Assembly: GCF_900112935.1 (NCBI RefSeq)
Contig: NZ_FONM01000001.1
Location: forward strand, 248,001-312,000
Source: Trichococcus pasteurii
GTDB taxonomy: Bacteria; Bacillota; Bacilli; Lactobacillales; Aerococcaceae
DNA length: 64,000 nucleotides
Direction of reading: 5' to 3'
Shown here: positions 21,987 to 32,483 of the stretch, one piece after another
How the letters are laid out: every line of letters starts with the position of its first letter
Position numbering within the stretch: position 1 is the stretch's first letter
Program-made: the position numbers and the translations under genes
Notes under the pieces: model-generated
Told to the model about the DNA's origin: nothing
The model's input: only the letters and a program-made list of their open reading frames with translations
Database searches by the model: none

Positions 21987-22487
21987 ATGGTTTATGTTGA
22001 CCCAGCTCATATTGAATTAGAAGATCGCGTTGTTGCAATCAATCGTGTAACAAAAGTTGTTAAAGGTGGACGTCGTCTGCGTTTTGCTGCTTTAGTTGTT
22101 GTAGGAGACAGAAACGGACATGTAGGATTCGGTACTGGTAAAGCAGCCGAGGTTCCAGAAGCTATTCGTAAAGCTATCGAAAGTGCTAAAAAGAGCCTTA
22201 TTGAAGTTCCAATGTCTGAATCAACAATCCCACACCAAGTTATCGGAACTTTCTGTGGCGGTAACGTAATGTTGAAACCTGCTAAATCCGGTTCCGGAGT
22301 TTCTGCAGGCGGACCAGTCCGTGCCGTTGTTGAATTAGCTGGTATCGCTGATATCACAAGCAAGTCCCTTGGTTCGAACACACCTATCAACATGGTACGT
22401 GCTACAATCGAAGGCTTGAAACAATTGAAAAATGCTGAAGACGTTGCGAAATTACGCGGCAAATCAGTTGAAGAATTACTAGGATAA
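21987..22487 (+). CDS. rpsE: 30S ribosomal protein S5
   Basis: mRNA-channel and fidelity protein. 166 residues, with the dsRNA-binding-like N-terminal half ([21 protein letters not shown]) and [15 protein letters not shown]. The spectinomycin-loop region around KVVKGGRR looks wild type. Confidence 0.98.
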   Translation: MVYVDPAHIELEDRVVAINRVTKVVKGGRRLRFAALVVVGDRNGHVGFGTGKAAEVPEAIRKAIESAKKSLIEVPMSESTIPHQVIGTFCGGNVMLKPAKSGSGVSAGGPVRAVVELAGIADITSKSLGSNTPINMVRATIEGLKQLKNAEDVAKLRGKSVEELLG

Positions 22488-22500
22488 GGAGGACTACATC

Positions 22501-22683
22501 ATGGCAGAAGTAAAGATCACTTTAACACGCAGCTTGATCGGACGTCCTCAAAACCAAAAAGATACTTGCAAGGCTTTGGGATTGTCCAAAATCGGCAAAA
22601 CTGTAGTGAAACCAGCTAACCCAGCTATCTTGGGCATGATTAACACAGTAAGCCACTTAGTAACATCAGAAGAAGTTAAATAA
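22501..22683 (+). CDS. rpmD: 50S ribosomal protein L30
   Basis: Small 50S protein, 60 residues: [18 protein letters not shown] followed by [18 protein letters not shown] precedes ATG by 8 bases. Confidence 0.98.
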   Translation: MAEVKITLTRSLIGRPQNQKDTCKALGLSKIGKTVVKPANPAILGMINTVSHLVTSEEVK

Positions 22684-22716
22684 TAAATATCAGATTGAAG
22701 GAGGTGCCAAGTTACT

Positions 22717-23156
22717 ATGAAACTTCATGAATTAAAACCTGCTGAAGGCTCACGTAAAGAACGTAACCGTGTCGGTCGCGGATCTTCATCCGGTAATGGT
22801 AAAACATCCGGTCGTGGACATAAAGGCCAAAAAGCCCGTTCAGGCGGCGGTGTGAGACTTGGATTCGAGGGTGGACAAACTCCATTGTTCCGTCGTCTTC
22901 CAAAACGTGGATTCACGAACATCAACCGTAAGGAATATGCTGTCATCAACTTAGAAACATTAAACCGTTTCGAAGATGGTACAGAAGTTACTCCAGCTTT
23001 ATTAGTTGAAACTGGTATTGTCAAAGATGAAAAATCAGGCATCAAAGTTTTAGGCAACGGAAGCGTTGAGAAAAAACTGACAGTTAAAGCTAATAAATTC
23101 TCCGAAGCAGCACAAAAAGCTATCGAAGCTGCAGGTGGGACTGTTGAGGTGATCTA

Positions 23157-23157
<1 letters not shown>
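22717..23157 (+). CDS. rplO: 50S ribosomal protein L15
   Basis: Late-assembly 50S protein with a long glycine- and arginine-rich N-terminal extension ([19 protein letters not shown]). 146 residues. Its stop overlaps the secY start by one base, coupling the two. Confidence 0.98.
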
Positions 23158-25161
<2,004 letters not shown>

Positions 25162-25195
25162 TTGCAAATGTCATTTGAAGTTAATCGAAAATTTC

Positions 25196-25224
25196 TTTTC
25201 AATCGATACTTGCTATGATATAAT
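25196..25224 (+). promoter_or_regulatory. Internal promoter before infA
   Basis: TTTTCA, 17 bases, TATAAT with an extended TGA just before the -10, in the 135-base adk-infA gap. It would allow infA-rpmJ-rpsM-rpsK-rpoA-rplQ to be transcribed separately. Confidence 0.6.
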
Positions 25225-25296
25225 CTAGCAGTTAGAGTAAAAATTGCCAAGACATGAGATTAATCAGCTCAACAGAATGTTAGGAGGTTAGCAGGC

Positions 25297-25515
25297 GTGG
25301 CGAAAGACGATGTCATTGAGATCGAAGGAGTTGTCGTTGAAACTTTGCCCAATGCAATGTTTAAAGTCGAACTTGAAAATGGTCACATAGTATTAGCTCA
25401 CGTATCTGGTAAAATTAGAATGCATTACATCCGCATTTTGCCAGGCGATAAAGTTACGGTAGAATTATCTCCGTACGATCTTACTCGTGGACGCATTACT
25501 TACCGCTTTAAATAA
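25297..25515 (+). CDS. infA: Translation initiation factor IF-1
   Basis: Binds the 30S A-site during initiation. 72-residue OB fold ([20 protein letters not shown], and ending RGRITYRFK). GTG start behind TTAGGAGG. Confidence 0.98.
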   Translation: MAKDDVIEIEGVVVETLPNAMFKVELENGHIVLAHVSGKIRMHYIRILPGDKVTVELSPYDLTRGRITYRFK

Positions 25516-25548
25516 TTGCACTCCATCACTAAATAGGAGGGAATTTAA

Positions 25549-25662
25549 ATGAAAGTTAGAGCATCAGTAAAACCCATTTGCGAAAAATGCAAAGTCATTC
25601 GCCGCAATGGTCGTGTTATGGTGATTTGCGAAAATCCCAAACACAAACAACGCCAAGGATAA
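25549..25662 (+). CDS. rpmJ: 50S ribosomal protein L36, zinc type
   Basis: 37 residues, [19 protein letters not shown] onward, with C-x-x-C, a third cysteine (VICENP) and histidine (PKHKQ) forming the zinc site. Ribosome site AGGAGGG 8 bases before ATG. Between infA and rpsM as in most bacteria. Confidence 0.97.
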   Translation: MKVRASVKPICEKCKVIRRNGRVMVICENPKHKQRQG

Positions 25663-25682
25663 TAACAAGGAGGTGCCTATAA

Positions 25683-26048
25683 ATGGCTCGTATCGCAGGA
25701 GTAGATGTTCCGCGTGACAAACGTGTAGTTATTTCATTAACTTATATTTTTGGTATCGGATTGAACACAGCTCAAAAAGTTTTAGCAGCAGCTGAGGTTT
25801 CAGAAGATACTCGCGTTCGTGATTTAACGAATGATGAATTAGACCGTATCCGTATTGAAGTGGATAAATTAAAGGTTGAAGGTGATCTTCGTCGTGAAGT
25901 TAACCTAAATATTAAACGATTGATTGAAATTGGTTCTTACAGAGGAATGCGTCACCGTCGTGGTTTGCCTGTTCGCGGACAAAACACTAAGAACAACGCA
26001 CGTACTCGTAAAGGCCCAGCTAAAGCAATCGCTGGTAAGAAAAAATAA
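25683..26048 (+). CDS. rpsM: 30S ribosomal protein S13
   Basis: Head protein bridging to L5 and the P-site tRNA. 121 residues; [15 protein letters not shown] start, [25 protein letters not shown] near the C-terminus is standard (only parts given here define the family). AAGGAGGTG precedes ATG. Confidence 0.98.
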   Translation: MARIAGVDVPRDKRVVISLTYIFGIGLNTAQKVLAAAEVSEDTRVRDLTNDELDRIRIEVDKLKVEGDLRREVNLNIKRLIEIGSYRGMRHRRGLPVRGQNTKNNARTRKGPAKAIAGKKK

Positions 26049-26075
26049 TAATTAAGTGAAGGAGGTCAAAACTTC

Positions 26076-26462
26076 ATGGCTAAAAAAGTAGCTCGCAAAC
26101 GCCGCGTGAAAAAGAATGTTGAAGCTGGTGTAGCACATATCCGCTCAACTTTTAATAATACTATTGTTATGATTACAGATGTTCATGGAAATGCTATTTC
26201 ATGGTCATCAGCAGGTTCATTAGGATTCAGAGGTTCTCGTAAATCTACTCCTTATGCTGCACAAATGGCTGCAGAAGCAGCAGCTAAAGTTTCTATGGAA
26301 CATGGCATGAAAACAGTTGAAGTAGCTGTTAAAGGTCCTGGTTCTGGACGTGAAGCTGCCATTCGTTCATTACAAGCAGCAGGTTTGGAAGTTACCGCAA
26401 TCCGCGATGTAACGCCTATTCCTCATAATGGATGCCGTCCACCAAAACGTCGTCGTGTTTAA
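26076..26462 (+). CDS. rpsK: 30S ribosomal protein S11
   Basis: Platform protein lining the E-site. 128 residues; [16 protein letters not shown] and [14 protein letters not shown], ending [10 protein letters not shown]. Confidence 0.98.
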   Translation: MAKKVARKRRVKKNVEAGVAHIRSTFNNTIVMITDVHGNAISWSSAGSLGFRGSRKSTPYAAQMAAEAAAKVSMEHGMKTVEVAVKGPGSGREAAIRSLQAAGLEVTAIRDVTPIPHNGCRPPKRRRV

Positions 26463-26543
26463 TTGAGAATTGTACTGATATGTAACGAAACGCAATGGAC
26501 TCACTAACATGAACTTCACGTTTTGAAAGGGGTAAATTGATAA

Positions 26544-27488
26544 ATGATCGAAATTGAAAAACCAAGAATTGAAACGATTGAGATCAGCGAAGATGCCAAA
26601 TTCGGTAAATTCGTTGTAGAACCACTAGAACGCGGTTATGGAACAACACTTGGGAACTCATTACGTCGAATTCTATTATCTTCACTTCCTGGTACAGCTG
26701 TAACAACTATCCAAATCGATGGTGTTCTACACGAATTTTCAACGATTGATGGTGTTGTCGAGGATGTTACCCAAATCATTCTGAACATCAAAAAATTAGC
26801 TTTGAAATTGTATACGGACGAAGACAAAACAATCGAGATTGACGTAAAAGGTCCAGCAGTAGTAACTGCAGCGGATATTACCCATGACAGCGATGTGGAA
26901 ATCTTAAACCCTGATTTATATATATGTACAGTTTCAGAGGGAGCACATTTTCATGTTCGCTTGGATGTAAAAAATGGCCGTGGTTATGTTCGTTCCGAAT
27001 ATAACAAAACGGAAGATATGCCGATCGGTGTTTTGCCAGTCGACTCCATCTATACTCCAATCAGCAAGGTGAATTATCAGGTTGAAAACACTCGTATCGG
27101 ACAAAAAAATATTTACGATAAATTAACGTTGGATGTCTGGACAGATGGTTCCATCAGCCCAGAAGAAGCAGTCAGCTTGGCTGCCAAAATTTTAACGGAA
27201 CATTTGAATATTTTTGTTAATCTGACCGATGAAGCCCGCAAGGCCGAGATAATGGTTGAAAAAGAAGAAACACATAAAGAAAAAATGCTGGAAATGACTA
27301 TCGAAGAGTTGGATTTATCCGTACGTTCTTATAACTGTTTGAAACGCGCAGGCATCAACACAGTCCAAGAATTGACAGACAAGTCTGAAGCAGAGATGAT
27401 CAAAGTACGTAATCTGGGACGCAAAGCACTTGAAGAAGTGAAGAACAAGCTGAATGATCTTAATCTAGGCTTGCGTCAAGACGACTAG
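26544..27488 (+). CDS. rpoA: RNA polymerase alpha subunit
   Basis: Scaffold for RNA polymerase assembly and target of UP elements and activators. 314 residues: N-terminal dimerisation domain ([20 protein letters not shown]) to about residue 230, linker, then C-terminal domain ([17 protein letters not shown], with [16 protein letters not shown]). AAAGGGG before ATG. Confidence 0.98.
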   Translation: MIEIEKPRIETIEISEDAKFGKFVVEPLERGYGTTLGNSLRRILLSSLPGTAVTTIQIDGVLHEFSTIDGVVEDVTQIILNIKKLALKLYTDEDKTIEIDVKGPAVVTAADITHDSDVEILNPDLYICTVSEGAHFHVRLDVKNGRGYVRSEYNKTEDMPIGVLPVDSIYTPISKVNYQVENTRIGQKNIYDKLTLDVWTDGSISPEEAVSLAAKILTEHLNIFVNLTDEARKAEIMVEKEETHKEKMLEMTIEELDLSVRSYNCLKRAGINTVQELTDKSEAEMIKVRNLGRKALEEVKNKLNDLNLGLRQDD

Positions 27489-27515
27489 TACTGTAGCAAA
27501 GGAGGAAAACCTAGG

Positions 27516-27896
27516 ATGGCTTACCGTAAATTAGGACGCACTAGCGCCCAAAGAAAAGCAATGCTTCGTGATTTAACTACTGACTTAATCATCAATGAAC
27601 GCATCGTTACAACTGAAGCTCGTGCTAAAGAAATTCGTTCAACTACTGAAAAAATGATTACTTTAGGCAAACGTGGAGATTTAGCTGCTCGTCGTTTAGC
27701 TGCAGCATACGTTCGTAATGAAGTAGCAGCTGTACGCGAAGAAGATGACAAAATCGTTGTTCAATCAGCTTTACAAAAATTGTTCACTGATATCGCACCT
27801 CGCTATGCAGAACGTCAAGGCGGATACACACGTATCTTGAAGACTGAACCTCGTCGTGGCGATGCTGCACAAATGGTTATCATTGAATTAGTTTAA
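27516..27896 (+). CDS. rplQ: 50S ribosomal protein L17
   Basis: Tunnel-exit protein. 126 residues, [18 protein letters not shown] start and [17 protein letters not shown] end. Last gene of the alpha operon, followed by a strong terminator. Confidence 0.98.
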   Translation: MAYRKLGRTSAQRKAMLRDLTTDLIINERIVTTEARAKEIRSTTEKMITLGKRGDLAARRLAAAYVRNEVAAVREEDDKIVVQSALQKLFTDIAPRYAERQGGYTRILKTEPRRGDAAQMVIIELV

Positions 27897-27990
27897 TTCA
27901 ATCGCATAAAGATGAAACGTTCACTTTTAGATGAAATAGAGTGTTATGATGATGGGCTTGCTTACAGCTTCCCTAGTCTAGCTCAAGGTT

Positions 27991-28028
27991 CTTCCGAAGA
28001 TCGCATGATCTTCGGAAGGGCATTTTTT
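27991..28028 (+). terminator. Terminator of the ribosomal super-operon
   Basis: CTTCCGAAGATC and its complement around GCAT, followed by GGCATTTTTT. Confidence 0.92.
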
Positions 28029-28049
28029 CATCAAAAAAAGTGCTTTTTT

Positions 28050-28099
28050 TATCAAAAGAAACTAGAAAATGCCAATATATTTTCTAGTTTCTTTTGATA
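28050..28099. repeat. AT-rich 21-bp inverted repeat
   Basis: Arms 28050-28070 and 28079-28099 are perfectly complementary with an 8-base loop, 22 bases after the rplQ terminator. A T-tract sits just upstream (CTTTTTTT), so on the minus strand it is A-rich. It may be a back-up terminator; no gene reads toward it on the minus strand. Confidence 0.6.
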
Positions 28100-28142
28100 T
28101 ACAAATAAAAGCGTTTTATTTCCGTGCCGTGTCAAGACAGTG

Positions 28143-28215
28143 GATGAAAAATACGGGAGAGTAGTTTATACTTACTAAAGTAGGCATTTCCTTTCCGTAT
28201 TTTTCATCTTTTTTT
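28143..28215 (+). promoter_or_regulatory. Terminator-like long-loop hairpin before ecfA1
   Basis: GATGAAAAATACGG (28143-28156) pairs perfectly with 28195-28208 across a 38-base loop and is followed by seven T. The loop holds TTTATACTTACTAAAGTA, which could form alternative pairs. It lies 76 bases before the ecfA1 start, so it may act as an attenuator, or may simply be another terminator. Confidence 0.5.
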
Positions 28216-28290
28216 ATACCCGTTGGTCTGAGGAGCGGATGGACGGATACGGACATAAAGATCCAATAAAGAGAAAGTAGGACAGCAATC

Positions 28291-29130
28291 ATGAATGAAA
28301 TTATCGAGTTGCGCAATGTGACTTTTTCCTATTCAGAGGAAGATGCAAGGCCGGCATTGAACAACGTTTCGTTGACAATCCAGCAGGGTGAATGGATCGC
28401 CATCATCGGGCCCAATGGTTCAGGCAAGTCAACCTTGGCCAAAACGATCAATGGCTTGATAGAAGCGAATTCCGGAGAAGTGATCATTGAAGGAACAACT
28501 TTGAATGCAGAGACGGTTTGGGACGTCCGCAAAAAAATCGGGATGGTATTCCAGAATCCGGACAATCAGTTTGTCGGTTCGACCGTGCAGGATGATGTTG
28601 CTTTCGGTTTGGAGAATGTCGGCATTCCGCGCGAAGAAATGGTGAAGCGGGTAGCTGATGCGGTTGCAGCTGTGAATATGGCCAACTTCATGGACAAGGA
28701 ACCGGCACGTCTTTCGGGCGGACAGAAGCAACGCGTCGCAATCGCCGGGATCGTTGCTTTATCTCCAGACATCATTATCCTTGATGAGGCGACGACCATG
28801 CTGGATCCGGAAGGCCGTCATGAAGTCATCGAGACTATCCAGGAAATAAAAGAAAAAGAAAATCTGACAGTGATCTCGATCACACATGACATCGATGAGG
28901 CTGCGAAAGCGAACCGCATCTTTGTGATGGAAGCCGGGCAATTGAAACGGATCGGCACGCCGGAAGAGATATTCAGTTTGGGCAAGGAAATCATCGATAT
29001 CGGTTTGGATATCCCATTCCCAGAGAAGCTGAAATACCAATTGAAGAGACAGGGACTGGAAGTCCCAGAAGAATATTTGACCGAGGAAGGGATGGTGAGC
29101 TGGTTATGGACATTACTTTCGAAAAAGTAG
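28291..29130 (+). CDS. ecfA1: Energy-coupling factor transporter ATPase EcfA1
   Basis: One of two ATPases that power ECF vitamin and metal importers. 279 residues: Walker A GPNGSGKST (about 38-46), Q-loop VFQNPDNQ, signature LSGGQKQRVAIAG, Walker B IIILDEATTMLD and the switch histidine ITHDIDEA. Overlaps ecfA2 by 25 bases. The shared module serves substrate-binding S proteins encoded elsewhere. The position after rplQ is conserved in Firmicutes. Confidence 0.96.
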   Translation: MNEIIELRNVTFSYSEEDARPALNNVSLTIQQGEWIAIIGPNGSGKSTLAKTINGLIEANSGEVIIEGTTLNAETVWDVRKKIGMVFQNPDNQFVGSTVQDDVAFGLENVGIPREEMVKRVADAVAAVNMANFMDKEPARLSGGQKQRVAIAGIVALSPDIIILDEATTMLDPEGRHEVIETIQEIKEKENLTVISITHDIDEAAKANRIFVMEAGQLKRIGTPEEIFSLGKEIIDIGLDIPFPEKLKYQLKRQGLEVPEEYLTEEGMVSWLWTLLSKK

Positions 29131-30017
29131 GCTATTCCTACTCTGCCGGAACGCCTTTCGAAAGCCGGGCCCTTTATGATGTGAACCTGAATATCCCGGA
29201 CGGCAGTTACACGGCGTTGATCGGTCACACCGGCAGCGGTAAATCGACTGTCACCCAGCATCTGAATGCCCTGTTGAAGCCTACAGAAGGCAGCGTACTG
29301 ATCGGGGACCGCATCATAACGAACAAATCGAACAACAAAAATCTCAAGGACCTCCGGAAAAAAGTGGGGATTGTGTTCCAGTTTCCTGAGTCGCAACTGT
29401 TCGAGGAGACGATCGCGAAGGATATCGCCTTCGGACCGATGAACTTCGGCGTCAGCGAAGCGGATGCAATGGCGATCGTGAAGCGCGTATTGCCTTTGGT
29501 CGGTTTGGATGAATCCTTCATGGATCGTTCCCCATTCGACCTCTCAGGGGGCCAAATGAGACGCGTAGCGATAGCCGGAGTATTGGCGATGGAGCCGGAA
29601 GTGCTGGTTTTGGATGAACCGACGGCTGGATTGGATCCTGCCGGCAGACGAGAAATCATGAATATGTTCTATCAGCTCCATATCGACAAAGGATTGACCA
29701 TCGTATTGGTTACCCATCAAATGAATGATGTTGCAACCTATGCGGATCATGTAGTCATCCTTGAGAAGGGCACAGTTGTCCGCATGGGCCCGCCTGCGGA
29801 AATTTTCAAGGACGCCGCTTGGCTTCAGCAGAAACAGTTGGGCTTGCCATCCGCACTGGCTTTCCTGGATACATTCAGTCAAAAGACAGGCATCGATTTC
29901 GGAAACGAAAGACCGCTTCGTACGGAACAACTGGCGGCTGTGCTGATCGCCAAAATCAATGAGAATAAAGGCTCCAAAAATGCCGCTAAGGAAGAGGGTG
30001 GCAACCATGTTGGATAA
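29106..30017 (+). CDS. ecfA2: Energy-coupling factor transporter ATPase EcfA2
   Basis: Second ATPase of the ECF module, which pairs with EcfA1. 303 residues: Walker A GHTGSGKST, VFQFPESQLFEETI, signature LSGGQMRRVAIAG, Walker B LVLDEPTAGLDPAG, LVTHQMNDVA. The C-terminal extension after about residue 240 is typical. It overlaps its neighbours on both sides, implying one operon. Confidence 0.96.
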   Translation: MDITFEKVGYSYSAGTPFESRALYDVNLNIPDGSYTALIGHTGSGKSTVTQHLNALLKPTEGSVLIGDRIITNKSNNKNLKDLRKKVGIVFQFPESQLFEETIAKDIAFGPMNFGVSEADAMAIVKRVLPLVGLDESFMDRSPFDLSGGQMRRVAIAGVLAMEPEVLVLDEPTAGLDPAGRREIMNMFYQLHIDKGLTIVLVTHQMNDVATYADHVVILEKGTVVRMGPPAEIFKDAAWLQQKQLGLPSALAFLDTFSQKTGIDFGNERPLRTEQLAAVLIAKINENKGSKNAAKEEGGNHVG

Positions 30018-30804
30018 ATTATTGTTTGGTCGCTACATCCAAGGCGACTCGCTGGTCCATCGACTGGATCCGCGCGCAAAGCTGATCGGGGCTTTCTATT
30101 TCATCATCGTCATCTTCCTGGCCAACAACTGGCAGACTTATTTGATCATGACGTTGTTCACTTTCTTGTGCGTAATCCTGTCCGATATTAAACTGTCGGT
30201 CTTTCTGAACGGCGTGAAGCCGCTGATTTGGTTGATCCTGTTCACGGTATTGCTGCAGATCCTCTTCACACGGGGAGGGGAAACGTACTTGGTACTGGGG
30301 CCGATCAGCATCACTTCATTCGGGGTGATCAACGGTGCCTTCATCTTCATGCGTTTCGTCCTGATCATTTTCATTTCGACGCTGCTGACGCTTACGACGA
30401 TGCCGTTGTCGTTGACCGATGCGATCGAAAAGCTGTTGGGGCCGTTGAAACGCTTCAAGGTTCCTGTCCATGAGATCGCGCTGATGCTTTCCATCGCGCT
30501 GCGTTTCGTGCCGACATTGATGGATGAGGCTTCGAAGATCATGAATGCGCAACGGGCTCGCGGTGTCGAGTTCGGTGAAGGCAATATCGTGAAGCAGATG
30601 AAGGCAGTCACACCGATTTTGGTGCCGCTGTTCGTCAGCTCCTTTAACCGTGCCGATGAATTGGCGAATGCCATGGAGGCGCGTGGCTATCAGGGCGGGG
30701 AAGGCCGGACGAAATACCGCATCCTCGATTGGCAGAAGCGCGATACGCTGAGTATGCTGGCGTTTGTCGCACTGACAGGGCTGTTGCTGTTCTTCCGATC
30801 TTGA
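30007..30804 (+). CDS. ecfT: Energy-coupling factor transporter transmembrane protein EcfT
   Basis: Membrane scaffold connecting the ATPases to S proteins. 265 residues with several hydrophobic helices. The two Ala-Arg-Gly coupling motifs that contact the ATPases are present (NAQRARGVEFG and AMEARGYQGG). Start ATG 30007 overlaps the ecfA2 end by 11 bases behind a GAGGG site; an upstream in-frame start inside ecfA2 adds non-homologous sequence. Confidence 0.96.
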   Translation: MLDKLLFGRYIQGDSLVHRLDPRAKLIGAFYFIIVIFLANNWQTYLIMTLFTFLCVILSDIKLSVFLNGVKPLIWLILFTVLLQILFTRGGETYLVLGPISITSFGVINGAFIFMRFVLIIFISTLLTLTTMPLSLTDAIEKLLGPLKRFKVPVHEIALMLSIALRFVPTLMDEASKIMNAQRARGVEFGEGNIVKQMKAVTPILVPLFVSSFNRADELANAMEARGYQGGEGRTKYRILDWQKRDTLSMLAFVALTGLLLFFRS

Positions 30805-30843
30805 ACGCATATAGGCTGAGTCAGCCGCTATAGAACGAGTCTG

Positions 30844-30872
30844 GGGACCGGGTAGCATTTCCGGTCCCTTTT
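30844..30872 (+). terminator. Terminator after ecfT
   Basis: GGGACCGG and CCGGTCCC around a 9-base loop, then TTTT. Confidence 0.85.
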
Positions 30873-30889
30873 AAAATGAGAAAAGCTGA

Positions 30890-30991
30890 ACGGGTTCGTT
30901 CAGCCCTGAAAGAAATTTAGGAAATCTGTCCGAATGAGCATCGGAGAGCGCAATAGGACAGATTTATCTAATTTCCGAAGGGCTAACCCGT
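30890..30991. repeat. Nested inverted-repeat element between ecfT and truA
   Basis: A 102-base stretch folds on itself in order: ACGGGTT (30890) with AACCCGT (30985), AGCCCT (30902) with AGGGCT (30979), and a 20-base arm (30912-30931) with a near-perfect partner (30956-30975) containing the exact AAATCTGTCC/GGACAGATTT core. The loop is 24 bases. The matched ends suggest a small mobile element (MITE-like) or a structured RNA. A second pair, GTGCAT (31012) with ATGCAC (31053), follows. Confidence 0.7.
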
Positions 30992-31125
30992 GAAGCTGGA
31001 CATTATTTTAGGTGCATGAAACATGTTGGTAACCTGTGAGATACCTGCGGTGATGCACATTCAAGTACAAAAAATTATATACTTTCGTTGTATTATAAAA
31101 AATAAGAAAGGGGCATACGCCAACC

Positions 31126-31899
31126 ATGACTGCACAACGATACAAATGCATCGTGCAATATGACGGAACGGGTTATGTGGGCTATCAGGTCCAACCTAAC
31201 GGCAACAGTGTCCAGACCGAGATCGAAAAGGCCTTGAAGAAAATGTCGAACGGGCAAATCATTCCGATCCACGCATCCGGCCGAACCGATTCGGGCGTCC
31301 ATGCGCTCGGACAAGTCATCCATTTTGATTACCCGGCTGCAATCAAGCCGGATCATCTGCTGCGGGCATTGAACAGTTTGCTGCCCGATGACATTTTGAT
31401 CAAATCGGTGGAGCTCGCTTCAGAGGAATTCCACTCGCGTTATCATGCGATAGGGAAAAAATACATTTACCGGGTCGATCTTGATCGTTTCCCGAACCCC
31501 TTCAAACGACTCTACACGACGCACCATCCTTACCGCTTCAATATGGAAAATCTGGAACGGGCCATCAAAAAACTGGAAGGCGAGCACGATTTCACCAGCT
31601 TCTGTTCGACCAAAACGGACAAGACCGATCTGGTCCGGACCGTCTATGAAGCCAGCGTCAGGAAGGATGAGGCAAACAATGAGCTGGTCTTTACCTTCAG
31701 GGGCAATGGCTTTCTCTACAATATGATCCGCATTTTCGTGGGAACGCTGCTGCAGATCGCTGACGGCCTGAAAAAGGTTGAGGAGATCGATCGCCTTTTG
31801 GAAGTGAAAGATCGGCGCAAAGCCGGACCGACAGCCCCGTCGCAGGGATTGTATCTCGTGGAAGTCTATTATGATGAAGAAAAATTAAGGAATGGATAG
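31126..31899 (+). CDS. truA: tRNA pseudouridine synthase A
   Basis: Makes pseudouridine at positions 38-40 of the tRNA anticodon arm. 257 residues. The catalytic aspartate is D55 in ASGRTDSGVHALGQV; FHSRYHAIGKKYIYR and GNGFLYNMIRIFVGTL are also conserved. GAAAGGGG lies before ATG. Its position after ecfT matches many lactobacilli. Confidence 0.96.
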   Translation: MTAQRYKCIVQYDGTGYVGYQVQPNGNSVQTEIEKALKKMSNGQIIPIHASGRTDSGVHALGQVIHFDYPAAIKPDHLLRALNSLLPDDILIKSVELASEEFHSRYHAIGKKYIYRVDLDRFPNPFKRLYTTHHPYRFNMENLERAIKKLEGEHDFTSFCSTKTDKTDLVRTVYEASVRKDEANNELVFTFRGNGFLYNMIRIFVGTLLQIADGLKKVEEIDRLLEVKDRRKAGPTAPSQGLYLVEVYYDEEKLRNG

Positions 31900-31910
31900 G
31901 AGGAAGAGGG

Positions 31911-32177
31911 ATGTTTGAAAAGGAAAGAGCGGAGATCGATGCCATTGACCAGGAACTGGTAAGACTGTTCGAACGCCGGATGGATGCAGTGACGGAAATC
32001 GCGCGGATCAAGAAAGCGCACAAATTGCCGATCCTGGACCAATCCAGGGAAGATAGGGTGCTGGATAAAGTGCGCGGGCTGACCGAGAACAAAGCCTACG
32101 AAGACAGCATGGAAGACCTCTTCCGCTCCCTGATGACGATCACAAAAGCATTCGAGACCAAACAGAACGAAGAATAA
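31911..32177 (+). CDS. Chorismate mutase, AroQ type
   Basis: Would convert chorismate to prephenate for Phe/Tyr synthesis. 88 residues, all helical, a stand-alone AroQ domain: RAEIDAIDQELVRLFERRMDA, then IARIKKAHKLPILDQSRED with the expected Arg/Lys/Glu-Asp active-site pattern. Eleven bases after truA with GGAGGAAGAGGG between, so probably co-transcribed. Confidence 0.9.
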   Translation: MFEKERAEIDAIDQELVRLFERRMDAVTEIARIKKAHKLPILDQSREDRVLDKVRGLTENKAYEDSMEDLFRSLMTITKAFETKQNEE

Positions 32178-32190
32178 AGAAGTATGCTGA

Positions 32191-32238
32191 AAAAGCGGCT
32201 GCGGAAAAGACGAAATCTTTTCCGCAGCCGCTTTTTTG
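32191..32238 (+). terminator. Strong terminator after the chorismate mutase gene
   Basis: 21-bp perfect stem (32191-32211 with 32217-32237), 5-base loop, ending in six T. Confidence 0.93.
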
Positions 32239-32263
32239 CGTGCCGGGGCAGGAAATCGGCGCC

Positions 32264-32416
32264 AGCTCCGGCGAAGCTACCGCTCGCCGGAGGAAGCTGC
32301 TTGCCGATCGGGCCCAACTCCGGCGAAGCATCGCCCACCGGAGCTGCCGCTCCCGCAAAATGTCTGAACTTCGGCGAAGCCGCCATTCACCGGAGGACAG
32401 CGCCAAAAATAAAAAC
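32264..32416. repeat. Three 51-bp GC-rich repeat units (array A)
   Basis: The core CT(C/T)CGGCGAAGC begins at 32267, 32318 and 32369, exactly 51 bases apart, and each is followed by a partner (TCGCCGGAG, ACCGGAG, CACCGGAG) forming a small hairpin. Unit 1 is a perfect 9-bp stem. The sequence between cores has diverged. A related array with the same 51-base period lies at 49260-49412. No ribosome site or credible coding frame supports a protein. Confidence 0.75.
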
Positions 32417-32451
32417 CTCCGTCAAGTGCTATGCCGCTCTTCGGAGGTTTT
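32405..32451 (-). terminator. Terminator after the metI-like gene
   Basis: On the minus strand AAAACCTCCG pairs with CGGAGGTTTT around a long loop, followed by TATTTTTG. It overlaps the end of repeat array A. Confidence 0.7.
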
Positions 32452-32483
32452 CAACATATTTTCTTTTGCGCTCTATCTTATTG

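Noticed and set aside
27912-28097. Short ORF after rplQ
   Set aside because: It runs through the terminator hairpins and has no ribosome site.
32096-32406. Minus-strand ORFs across repeat array A
   Set aside because: The alanine/proline-rich products follow from the 51-bp repeat, which equals 17 codons; no start signal supports translation.
32264-32416. Possible CRISPR array
   Set aside because: Only three diverged units; the conserved part is a short hairpin, there are no uniform repeats and no cas genes.
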